From contig JAQUVI010000003.1 in NCBI GenBank assembly GCA_028693445.1, forward strand, positions 1-64,000: a DNA stretch of 64,000 nucleotides, in the 5' to 3' direction. Shown here piece after piece: positions 54,282 through 62,547 of this stretch (its first letter is position 1; the number at the start of each line of letters is the position of its first letter). The DNA is from Candidatus Absconditabacteria bacterium (GTDB lineage Bacteria; Patescibacteriota; Gracilibacteria; Absconditabacterales; Absconditicoccaceae). The notes beneath the pieces were generated by a model. That model saw only the letters and a list, made by a program, of their open reading frames with translations. It had not been told where the DNA came from and searched no databases. A program made the translations under genes and the position numbers.

Positions 54282-54441
54282 GTTATAACCAAACAAATGA
54301 AAAAACAAGAAGTGAGCGCTTACATTTTTAGGTAAAGAAAACACAGAGCCAAGTGTTTGTTTGTGTTTTCTACCGTCAAGAAAATGTAACAGCTCACGAG
54401 GGGTTTTTGGTTACTTTTTGACCTGGGAGCAAAAAGTAACA
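54282..54441 (+). repeat. long-hairpin repeat copy 3, overlapping a GTTACTTTTTG palindrome
   Basis: Hairpin 54282-54414: GTTATAACC/GGTTAC ends, GTGAGC/GCTCAC, CTTACATTTT/AAAATGTAA, AGAAAACACA/TGTGTTTTCT. It runs into GTTACTTTTTG-ACCTGGGAG-CAAAAAGTAAC (54409-54441), the mate of 37268. Together they fill most of the gap before murE. Confidence 0.8.
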
Positions 54442-54534
54442 TTAAGAAAAGTAATCCCAGCGGAGCGAAAAAAAGTAACATATAAAACAACGACAACGAA
54501 ATAATCAAAAAATATTTTAACTATAAATTATTTC

Positions 54535-55839
54535 ATGAAATCTCTTATTAAAAAACTTATCGCATACGACAAAATATACCACCATCTCAAAACAAGCATT
54601 TTTTACCAACTCCGAAAACAACTCAACGGCCAACTCGCAAACATCACTTACGGACATCCTTCCAAAGATTTTTTTGTTATTGGAGTTACGGGAACAAACG
54701 GTAAAACTACAACAGTTAATATCATCCACAAAATTCTCAACGACTGTTTAGGCAAAACTATGATGATTAGCACGGCAAATATCAAAATCGGAAACAAAGA
54801 AATCAAAAACACCAAAAAAATGACATCTCTCGATATTTACGATCTCCAATCAAACCTCGCTATCGCCAAAGACGCCGGTTGCAAAATAGCGGTCCTAGAA
54901 GTCTCTTCTCATGGACTAGAACAATATAGATTTGAAGGTGTAAAATTTGATTGCGGAGTATTGACCAATATCACTCACGACCATCTAGATTATCACAAAA
55001 CCATGGACAACTACGCAAAAGCAAAAAAGCAACTTTTCAAATACATTCTTCACAACGGAAAAAATCACAAATACGCAATTCTTCCAACTGATGATTCTTA
55101 TGGAAGAAAACGATTTGAAGAATTTGCTTTTGACAAAAAAATAAGCTACAGCATACATTGATCATCATTTCTCAAAGCTGAAAATATTCACGAATTCAAA
55201 GACAAAACTACTTTTGATTTCAACTATCTAGGCAAGATTTACCATATCACGACTCATATGGTAGGACTTTTTAATGTTTACAATATCCTCGCGGCTCTTG
55301 GAGTTGCTCTGGAAATAGGAGTCCCCGTACAAAAAGCCATCGCCGCCATCCAAGAATTCTCCGGTGTCGAAGGAAGAATGCAAAGAATTGATCACAAAGG
55401 AATCACCGCTTACATAGATTTCGCCCACACTCCAGATTGACTAGAAAAAGCATTATCTTACCTCAAAACCATAAAAGGCGAAGGAAGACTTATCACCACC
55501 TTCGGTGCCCCTTGAGTCAGAGACAAAGAAAAAAGACCAATTATGGGCCAAATCGCAGCTGATTACTCAGATATCGTGATCATTACCGATGACGACGCCG
55601 ATACAGAAAATAGACTTGAAATCATCGACCAAATCCAAAAATGAATTTCAAATAAAACTCTAGGAAAAGATCTCTTCATCATTCCAGAAAGGACACTCGC
55701 TATCGAATTTTCTACCAATATTGCACAAACCAACGATATTCTTATGTTCGCCGGAAAAGGCCACGAATCCATTCAACTCACCAACACTGGCAAACGCCCT
55801 TGGAGTGATTTTGAAGAGGTAAAAAAGAGATTGAAGTAA
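54535..55839 (+). CDS. murE: UDP-N-acetylmuramyl-tripeptide synthetase
   Basis: 434 aa, a little short for MurE. It adds the third amino acid of the peptidoglycan stem. Motifs: VIGVTGTNGKTTT (ATP loop), LEVSSHGLEQYRFEGVKFDC, TNITHDHLDYHKTMDNY (with SSHGL and HLDYH), GLFNVYNILAAL, GRMQRID, YIDFAHTPDGL, and TFGAPGVRDKEKRPIMG. The DAP versus Lys selectivity motif is not clear. The standard code would break it at three or four places. Confidence 0.9.
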
Positions 55840-55866
55840 TTTTTATTTTTTACAATATAAGACAAA

Positions 55867-56100
55867 ATGAATAACGCTTCAGATCAAGACTATCTACAAC
55901 CACAGGTAAACCTTACAGAAAAACAACAAAAAGCACTAAAAACAATTACACAAAAGGAATTTGAAATAAAAGAAAAACAAAAAGAAATAAGTAATATACA
56001 AAACGAAATAAATCAAATTCTACTAGAAAACGATCTTCATCAAATCGATATAAGCTATTCCAAACAAGATGAATTATTCAATAATTTTAAAGTAAAATAA
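55867..56100 (+). CDS. small coiled-coil protein, 77 aa
   Basis: Not recognised. Lys/Gln/Glu-rich with heptad-like NLTEKQQKALKTITQKEFEI and KEKQKEISNIQNEINQILLE. No glycine at all, no membrane segment. It follows murE by 27 nt. Confidence 0.55.
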   Translation: MNNASDQDYLQPQVNLTEKQQKALKTITQKEFEIKEKQKEISNIQNEINQILLENDLHQIDISYSKQDELFNNFKVK

Positions 56101-56268
56101 ATCAAAAAATAAAATTCTGACCACATACATGACAATTTGATAATCCAGATTAAAATCTCAAAACCACTACAGAAAACTCACCAAATTAGAACATTTCACG
56201 CCACACAACATCACACAACACAACCAGATTGACCACTTGTGCGCCACTCCCATGTCGCACAAAACCTA
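56101..56268. other. gene-free spacer left of the restriction-modification island
   Basis: AT-rich, then an unusually CA-rich run (56200-56230: CGCCACACAACATCACACAA). No gene recognised. A few GC-richer bases (56240-56262) resemble nothing I can name. Confidence 0.4.
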
Positions 56269-56322
56269 GTTATGTGTCATATCCCCAGTAATAATACTCA
56301 TTCAAAAAGAAAATGGATGGGC
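56269..56322 (-). repeat. imperfect inverted repeat, left end of the RM island
   Basis: Minus strand reads GCCCATCCATTT...GGGGATATGACACATAAC. The right copy (60219-60269) reads GCCCATCCATTT...GGGGGTACGAACACATAAC on the plus strand. Confidence 0.65.
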
Positions 56323-56333
56323 TTTTTTTTATT

Positions 56334-56352
56334 TTAATTTAGATTTATGTTA
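56334..56352. repeat. 19-bp direct repeat, left boundary
   Basis: TTAATTTAGATTTATGTTA, identical at 60184-60202. The pair encloses the restriction-modification island. Confidence 0.8.
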
Positions 56353-56450
56353 GAGAATAACCAATATTTGACAGAAAAAATAAAAAGAATAAAATATCAA
56401 TGTTACTTATTGTCTGTAAACTTATTGTTAACATTAATTAATATGTCATT

Positions 56451-56654
56451 ATGGAAATCAAACAACGTATAGGAAAAAATATTCGTAAATTTAGGCTTGA
56501 TAAATGATATTCTCAAGAACAATTTGCTGTTATAAGCAAATTTCACAGGACTTATATAAGTTTAGTTGAAAGATGATTGAGAAATATATCTGTAGAAAAT
56601 CTTGAAAAAATTGCCAATGCTCTTGATATATCTATAACTGATTTACTTCAATAA
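56451..56654 (+). CDS. XRE-family regulator (RM controller-like)
   Basis: 67 aa. HTH_3 fold: KNIRKFRLDKGYSQEQFAVI, SKFHRTYISLVERGLRNISV and LEKIANALDIS. The size and the position 10 nt before the endonuclease gene fit a C protein that delays endonuclease expression. Confidence 0.82.
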
Positions 56655-56664
56655 TTTTAAAATC

Positions 56665-57243
56665 ATGAAAAAAGAAGAAAAAATTTGTAAAGTTTTTTGA
56701 ATAGAAGCAAAATTAACTTATTTAAAATTAGAAAAATCTGATAAAAAATTACGAAAAAAACTTTTTGACTCTTGGAATATTCTAAACAAATGATTAAAGA
56801 ATTATAATGCTAGATGAGCAAATCTACCAGAAGGAATTAGTGAAGTTGCTTTTTGTTTAGCAACATGATCTGTAAGATATTTAGAAGCAAAACCAACTCA
56901 TTCAAAAGAAAAAATCAAACAAAGTTTTGATACATATAACCTTAAAACACAAGAAACAGAACAAATTAAAGCCTGCTCAGTAGAATATGATTTAACAAGT
57001 TTTTGACCTAAAAGCAAACGAGATAAATTGTACTTTCTTGATTTTTATAGAGACTGAAAAATGGATTGATCTTTTGATGTATATCTTATCCCAAATAAAT
57101 ATATTACTTGAGCAAATGTAAATAAATGACAAAAGTTCACTGATCAACAATGAGAAAAAAGAAGACCTAGATTTTCAATTAAAAAAGAAATTATCTGACC
57201 AAAGAAAATTCAGCCAATTTTAAAGAATGTAAAAGTTTGGTAG
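56665..57243 (+). CDS. type II restriction endonuclease, possibly Bsp6I-like
   Basis: 192 aa. NARGANLPEGISEVAFCLAT resembles the conserved block of the Bsp6I group (GCNGC cutters), which fits the partner being a C5-cytosine methylase. KSKRDKLYFLDFYRDGKMDG and FDVYLI may hold the acidic active-site residues. Identification is from the block and context. Its last 53 bases overlap the 3' end of the convergent methylase gene. Confidence 0.6.
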
Positions 57244-58213
57244 GAGCAATCTTTATAGTAGGATTTATTGCCTCTAAAATAGAAACACCTATTCTTTCAA
57301 GTACTGGAACAGAAACACTATTCCCTGCTTGTTTATATAAATGACTATCAGCTAATTTTGGTAATTTAAAATTACTTGGATAACCTTGCATCCTAAATGT
57401 TTCTCTAGGAGTCATTTTTCTAATTCATTTTTTATCCATAATCAGTGGGACATTATGTCATCCTGTTCACATATTTGCAGTAAGAGTTGGACAAAGTCAC
57501 ATTTTATTTTCTCTTACATATTGTCTTCTCCATTGATATACTGTATTATATCTCTTCATTCATTCTACTAATTTTCCATATAGATGAGAATTATTATAAT
57601 AATATTTTTCTTCAACATCTTCATTTAATAGATCTCTAAAAGAGACCTCTAATCAAATTTTAGAAGGAAAATTAAAACGGTTAAAGGCATTTTTATCTCT
57701 AAATCATACTATATATATTCTTTCTCTATTTTGTGGAACATTTCAGTATTGATGACTATTCAAAACCTTAAAATGCACATAATATCATAATTCAGCTAAT
57801 GTTTCCTTTATAACTTTAAAAGTATTTCAATTATCATGCGAAACGAGATTCTTAACATTTTCTAAAAAAACAACACTAGGTTTCTTCTTTTCAATAATTC
57901 TTGCTACATCAAAGAACAGATTTCATCTATCATCTTCAAATCATTTTCTATATCAAGCTATACTAAAAGCTTGACAAGGAAATCATGCACAAAAAACATC
58001 ATGGTCTGGTATTTCATTTCATGAAAGCTTAGTAATATCTTCAAAAAAATATCAAGAATCAAAAAGTTCTTTATTGTGTTCGTAAAAATTAAGACGATAT
58101 GTTTCCATTGCCTTTTTATCTATTTCACAAACAGAAACACATTGACCTCACAATCTGCTAAGTGCTAAGTGAAATCATCAAACTCCTGCAAAAAAATCTA
58201 CGAATTTAAACAT
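57191..58213 (-). CDS. DNA (cytosine-5) methyltransferase
   Basis: 340 aa. Motif [19 protein letters not shown], motif IV D-HDVFCAGFPCQAFS with the catalytic Cys in PCQ, motif VIII/IX region and C-terminal [16 protein letters not shown] (motif X). SAM-dependent methylation should protect the host from the partner endonuclease. The PCQ-adjacent and motif I glycines include TGA codons. Confidence 0.92.
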
Positions 58214-58306
58214 ATCAAACCATGAATTTATATAAAATCATATACACTAAAATAAAGATTCTGTTCAATTATTCAATTCTATTATTTCAAATCAAACACC
58301 AAATTC

Positions 58307-59164
58307 TTAATTTATTATTTTATGTTCTTTTAAAATATCCAAATAGTTTTCAACAGGTACTCATATTGAATAATATGAAGTATTAATATCAAATGCTCAT
58401 AATTTTTTTTTAGATCAATCTGGCATCTGCTGATCTATTGCTATAGGTTTTATATCAGACAATATTCTCTTATATCATTTTACCAATCAAATCAAGGTTC
58501 AGTCTTTTGTATTAAATATTGGTCATCAACTATTTCATTTATTAAATTGAATTGTAAATTCATTATAAATAACAGCATCTTTTCACAGCCTATATCTTCA
58601 ATTTATAACTCATTTATCAGTTCTTAAAATTATATTTCAAATATTTGGTTTTTGCATATCTCAATCCATAAATTCTAACTTACAATAAGGATATCAAAGA
58701 ATACCAATATCTGTTCAAATAAATTGGGGTTCCTTATTTATTTTTACATACTCATTAGGAAGTTTAAATATTTTTTCACCAGATTGATAAAACTCTTTTT
58801 CCAAATATATTATAGATAAATCAAATTTCTCATAAATAAAAAGATTTTTTCATATATTTAAATTAAAAATTGAAGTATGTCGATGATCCAAATCATCATG
58901 TCTAACAAAATAATATAAAGATCAATCTTTATGTCATTTTCATCCATTTATTACATGAGAACAAGTTATCATTCTTCATTCCGAAACAATAACTCAAGTT
59001 CCTAAAGTTTCCCATTGTATTCAATCTTTTTTAGGATTTCATCTAACTATTAGATAAGTAGATTTTTTAACCCAGTCTACACAATCAACAAAATTAGAAA
59101 ATTTAGTAGGCATTTTAGGTATTACTTTGTGTGATAATACCTTTTTCTTTGTTTTCTTTGACAT
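58307..59164 (-). CDS. trypsin-like serine protease
   Basis: 285 aa, no signal peptide, so cytoplasmic. The full chymotrypsin-fold triad is visible: His70 in MITCSHVING, Asp in YEKFDLSIIYL (about residue 120) and Ser212 in FNKGNSGGPIF. The oxyanion-hole glycines are TGA codons. It lies in the RM island, on the same strand as the methylase and 93 nt upstream of it. Role unknown; trypsin-like domains do occur in bacterial conflict systems. Confidence 0.8.
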
Positions 59165-59189
59165 AAAATAATTATTTTAAAAATTAAAA

Positions 59190-59420
59190 CTATTTCCCCG
59201 TAATTAAATCATTTAAGGATTTTTCTGATACTTTTTTCAAAAGAGTTCATAGTTTCATATCTCCACGAACTCAAAAATCTACTCAATATTGTTTTTCTAT
59301 AGTTTTTACAAAAGTATCACTTCTTTTTTGTCTAAGAGGTCATAATTTTGTACGAGATCTAATTCATCTCATTCAAGGTGCATCGTTTGTTTTGTTGGTC
59401 ATAATAAATATTTTAGCCAT
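59190..59420 (-). CDS. small basic protein, 76 aa
   Basis: Not recognised. MAKIFIMTNKTNDAPGMRGI is followed by basic RSRTKLGPLRQKRSDTFVKT and a helical end (DMKLGTLLKKVSEKSLNDL) that could be a DNA-binding helix pair. It is upstream of the protease gene with a 25-nt gap and probably cotranscribed. Confidence 0.6.
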
Positions 59421-59578
59421 ATAAAAGCTTGATCTTCTTGATTATAATAAAAAACTTTCCAAAATCAAGGGAAAGTGAATATGGGTGAATAAATTAGTAA
59501 AAACAGATAAATATATCTTGTAATCATTCTCAAAAAATATATATTTTATATACAAATTTATACATTTCTCTCTTAAAA

Positions 59579-60181
59579 ATGCTACAAAGAATTTCAAAAA
59601 GCCAAGAAAATGTACTGTCTTATTACAGAAATTATATCACACATCACAAAGAATCCCCAACATACGAAGAAGCATCAGAAAAATTAAAAATAAACCCAAG
59701 CGCAATCTACAAACACATTAAAAATCTTATTAACATGGGATATATACAAAAGGATGCTTCATGAAAATTATTTATACCAGAGAATTTTGATAAAGTACCT
59801 ATTTTATGAGAAATAGCATGTTGAGAACCATTAACCGTCTATGAAAAAGTAGAAGATATGATAGATATTCCTAAATCAATGATGAAATGACCCTGACCTT
59901 TCTACGCATTAAAAGCTAAATGATCTAGTATGGAAGAAGCGAATATCTTTGAATGAGATATTTTGATAATCAGACAAGAAGACGACGTACTTGATGGAGA
60001 TATTTGAGTAATAATCGAATCAGATAATTGAGATGAAAAAGCAACATTAAAAAAGGTTTTTCATACGAAAGCGTGAATATTAGGAAAACCACAGAATAGC
60101 AGATTTTCTAACATAATCATAGACAAAAAAAAAGCTTCAATTAGAGGAAAACTAGTAGGGATAATATCTCAATTCGAATAA
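59579..60181 (+). CDS. lexA: LexA-like self-cleaving repressor
   Basis: 200 aa. N-terminal winged helix (SPTYEEASEKLKINPSAIYK) and C-terminal S24 peptidase domain. The cleavage loop is PILGEIACGEPLTV, with Cys81-Gly82 where LexA has Ala-Gly (the Gly is TGA). Catalytic Ser117 is in KGSSMEEA and Lys158 in ATLKKVF. It should repress SOS-type genes until RecA filaments trigger cleavage. Its stop is 2 nt from the right direct repeat. Confidence 0.85.
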
Positions 60182-60183
60182 AA

Positions 60184-60202
60184 TTAATTTAGATTTATGT
60201 TA
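60184..60202. repeat. 19-bp direct repeat, right boundary
   Basis: Identical to 56334-56352. Confidence 0.8.
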
Positions 60203-60218
60203 TTTTAGTTTAGAAAAC

Positions 60219-60269
60219 GCCCATCCATTTAAAAAAATATAGAATAATTAGGGGGTACGAACACATAAC
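60219..60269 (+). repeat. imperfect inverted repeat, right end of the RM island
   Basis: Mate of 56269-56322, outside the direct repeat and in opposite orientation. Confidence 0.65.
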
Positions 60270-60352
60270 AGCCACTATCCTATATATTCGTTTCACTCAT
60301 ACATCGGATCAGTGGCAAACGTTATAAAAACTTTACCCCTAACCCATACCAG

Positions 60353-60670
60353 ATGAAAAAATCAAAACTCATTCTCTCAATAAGCATAATTCTTCTAGTT
60401 ATCCTTTGAATTATCGTAATCAAATTACAAAACAACAACACAAACACTCAAGAACCTATAACTGATTCCACAGTTTCTCGAGATAAAGCAATCGAAATCC
60501 TCAATCAATGAGAAATCGAAGAAGTCTTTCAGTCCCATAGTCTTGATGTGATTTTAAAACACAAAAATTGAGCAGAAATTTCTACCAAAGAACCAAATAT
60601 CGACGATATTTTTGATGAAGTAAGAAAATGCGGAAATATATGTAAAGATATTATTCTAGCTACTGAGTAA
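60353..60670 (+). CDS. small membrane-anchored protein, 105 aa
   Basis: Not recognised. One N-terminal helix (LILSISIILLVILGIIVIKL) is followed by an acidic soluble part with KAIEILNQGEIEEVFQSHSL and a C-terminal C-x3-C (KCGNICKD). It overlaps the convergent ruvX gene by 11 nt at the 3' end. Confidence 0.6.
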
Positions 60671-61058
60671 TCATCCATCTTTCCAAAATTTTCATAGCTG
60701 CCACGGTATCTTTGGCGTTAGTTTTTTTGTACGCGGTACCATCTTTTTGGATTTCACTAAGCATCGCTCACGCTTCAACTGACGTGTAATCCTCTCCTAC
60801 ATATTCCACAGGAATTTCTACAAACATCTGCATTTTTTTGACAAATGCTTTGATTTTTTCTTGGATCGCAAGCTCTTTTTGAGGCAATCCGACAACTATC
60901 TGAGAAATTTTTTCTTGAGCGATAATCCCTGCCAAACTAAAATACAACTCTCCATCATTTTTCATAAATCCAATAGGAAAAATCACTTTATCCGACAAAT
61001 TTACTTTTGCCAACCCAAGCATCCTACTTCCTCGATCTATCCCAAGAACTATTGTCAT
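60660..61058 (-). CDS. ruvX: Holliday junction resolvase-like RuvX (YqgF)
   Basis: 132 aa, normal length. RNase H-like fold: VLGIDRGSRMLGLAKV (catalytic Asp in GIDxG), IAQEKISQIVVGLPQK, VEYVGEDYTSVEA (the usual DER/DE-T-S-xxA) and K-TNAKDTVAAMKILERWM with the last Asp (DxxAAxxIL). It acts in pre-rRNA or recombination processing. Confidence 0.88.
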
Positions 61059-61212
61059 ATAAGAAAAATATTAACTAAATATAAATTGAGCAATAAAAAG
61101 AACAGCGTTGTCTTTTTTTATATCTTTCGCTGTCAATAAATATAAACAGCGAACATTGATCTTTTATTTATAATTTTTTCAACAAAACATCAAAACAACA
61201 CAATAACAACAC
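61059..61212. other. gene-free region with repeat remnants
   Basis: 61080-61100 matches part of the 8455/21482 repeat (TTGAGCAATAAAAAGAAC). 61128-61170 holds a remnant of the long-hairpin family's right arm (ATAAACAGCGAACATTGATC). No ORF. Confidence 0.55.
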
Positions 61213-61343
61213 AACAATAAACAAATATATAACAAGTGAGCGCTTACATTTTTAGGTTAAGAAAACACAGAGCCAAGTATTTGTTTGTGTTTTCTACCGT
61301 TAAAAAAATGTAACAGTGAACGGTTATATATTTGTTTATTGTT
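61213..61343 (+). repeat. long-hairpin repeat, copy 4
   Basis: Outer arms of 21 bp are perfectly complementary (61213-61233 with 61323-61343; ends AACAATAAACA and TGTTTATTGTT). Inner arms CTTACATTTT/AAAATGTAA and AGAAAACACA/TGTGTTTTCT. A right-arm remnant (CGCGAACGTTGATGTTTTAT) follows at 61351-61372. Confidence 0.85.
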
Positions 61344-61405
61344 AAAACTAAACCGCGAACGTTGATGTTTTATTTATCTTTTTATTGCAAAATAATACAA
61401 CATAT

Positions 61406-62005
61406 TTATCCAGAAATCGGATCAATCATATATTCTGGACTTACTGCAGAAACATCTTTCAATCACAAATCTTCTACACTGAAATAATTTTTCTCTCATT
61501 TCCAAAGCAAGAAAAGTCACTTCTCATCGTTACCAAAACTTACCATATCAAAATTTTCTCCCCAATAGGAACTATCTCACAACATATCACAAAAAGATTC
61601 TGATTCAAAAACAAAAGACTGACTAACAATCTCATAAGAATCCTTTTGGAAGTCATATTTCCAAACATTATTTTTCTGTCACAAATAAATATATCAAATC
61701 GACGGCAAAATCCCCTTTTTGACAAAATAACGATACAAATCTATCTTCGTACACGAAAAAAATTGCACCTTTTGCTGACGCAAATCCAGAAGATGGGCCA
61801 CCAGATTCCAAGTCAACGCGCCAACCCTGAGGTTGGTAAACCCACCTGGCCCATTAAGCAAGAAAACCTGATCAAATGGAGATTTTTTTGACCAGTCAAC
61901 CAAGGTTGGTCACAAAACTTTTTCAATACCATTTCTTTCCAAAAAAATCTCCCCCTTCTCATCTTTTATATGTACTTTATCACTCGAAATATTGCAGAAC
62001 AACAT
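61406..62005 (-). CDS. tsaB: tRNA threonylcarbamoyladenosine biosynthesis protein TsaB
   Basis: 199 aa. It is the scaffold partner of TsaD in making t6A37 of ANN-decoding tRNAs. LNGPGGFTNLRVGALTWNLV is the GPGSFTGLRxG signature, with a Gly for Ser and an Asn for Gly. The N-terminus is shortened (MLFCNISSDKVHIKD), with the usual LxIDTS reduced, as is often seen in reduced genomes. The rest is weakly conserved. Confidence 0.8.
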
Positions 62006-62039
62006 TTTCAATACAAATGTTAGATTTTAAATATTATAT

Positions 62040-62189
62040 AACAATAAACAAATATATAACAAGTGAACGCTTACATTTTTAGGTAAAGAAAACACAACTT
62101 TGTCTTATTGAGCGTAGTCGAAATAAATAGTTTGTGTTTTCTACCGTTAAGAAAATGTAACATTGAACGGTTATATATTATTTATTGTT
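62040..62189 (+). repeat. long-hairpin repeat, copy 5, with a second repeat in its loop
   Basis: Outer arms AACAATAAACAAATATATAA and TTATATATTATTTATTGTT; inner arms as in copy 4. The loop between AAAACACA and TGTGTTTT is replaced by CTTTGTCTTATTGAGCGTAG and TCGAA, a piece of the GTCTCTCTGAGCG repeat family. Confidence 0.85.
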
Positions 62190-62255
62190 GGAACTAAACT
62201 GCGAACGTTGATGTTTTATTTATTTTTTCTAATGTAGTAGTCAACGGTTATAACC

Positions 62256-62385
62256 AAAGATAAATAAAAATATCATAAGTGAAGCCATTATATTTTAGGC
62301 GTAAAAAACACAGAGCCAAGTGTTTGTTTGTGTTTTTTGCCGTTAAGAAATATAAACTGCGAACGTTGATGTTTTCTTTATCTTT
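62256..62385 (+). repeat. long-hairpin repeat, copy 6
   Basis: Outer arms AAAGATAAA...AAAATATCA and TGATGTTTT...TTTATCTTT; inner arms TTATATTTT/AAATATAA and AAAACACA/TGTGTTTT. Loop GAGCCAAGTGTTTGTT as in copies 3 and 4. The sequences of the outer arms differ from the other copies but remain paired. Confidence 0.85.
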
Positions 62386-62488
62386 TTACTACAAAATATT
62401 TTTCAATAATTATACACAACAATCAAACCATACTATATAAACTTTAGCAAAAAATACAAGACGACCATACAAAAGAATCTGATTTTTT

Positions 62489-62517
62489 TTGTATTTCCAA
62501 GTGATTGAGAATATAAT
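62489..62517 (+). promoter_or_regulatory. promoter of the polytopic membrane protein gene
   Basis: TTGTAT (62489-62494), 17-bp spacer, TATAAT (62512-62517), about 30 nt before the start codon. Confidence 0.6.
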
Positions 62518-62547
62518 TGAATAGATTTATACCTTTTCTAAAACTCT

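Noticed and set aside
56230-56300. A tmRNA or tRNA-like gene left of the RM island, or at 60250-60330
   Set aside because: GGGGATATGACACATAAC looked suggestive, but no acceptor stem, T-loop or tag reading frame could be folded. It is better explained as the inverted repeat.
56340-60202. A transposon carrying the RM genes
   Set aside because: The boundaries are suggestive, but no transposase or integrase is encoded inside, so only 'island' is claimed.
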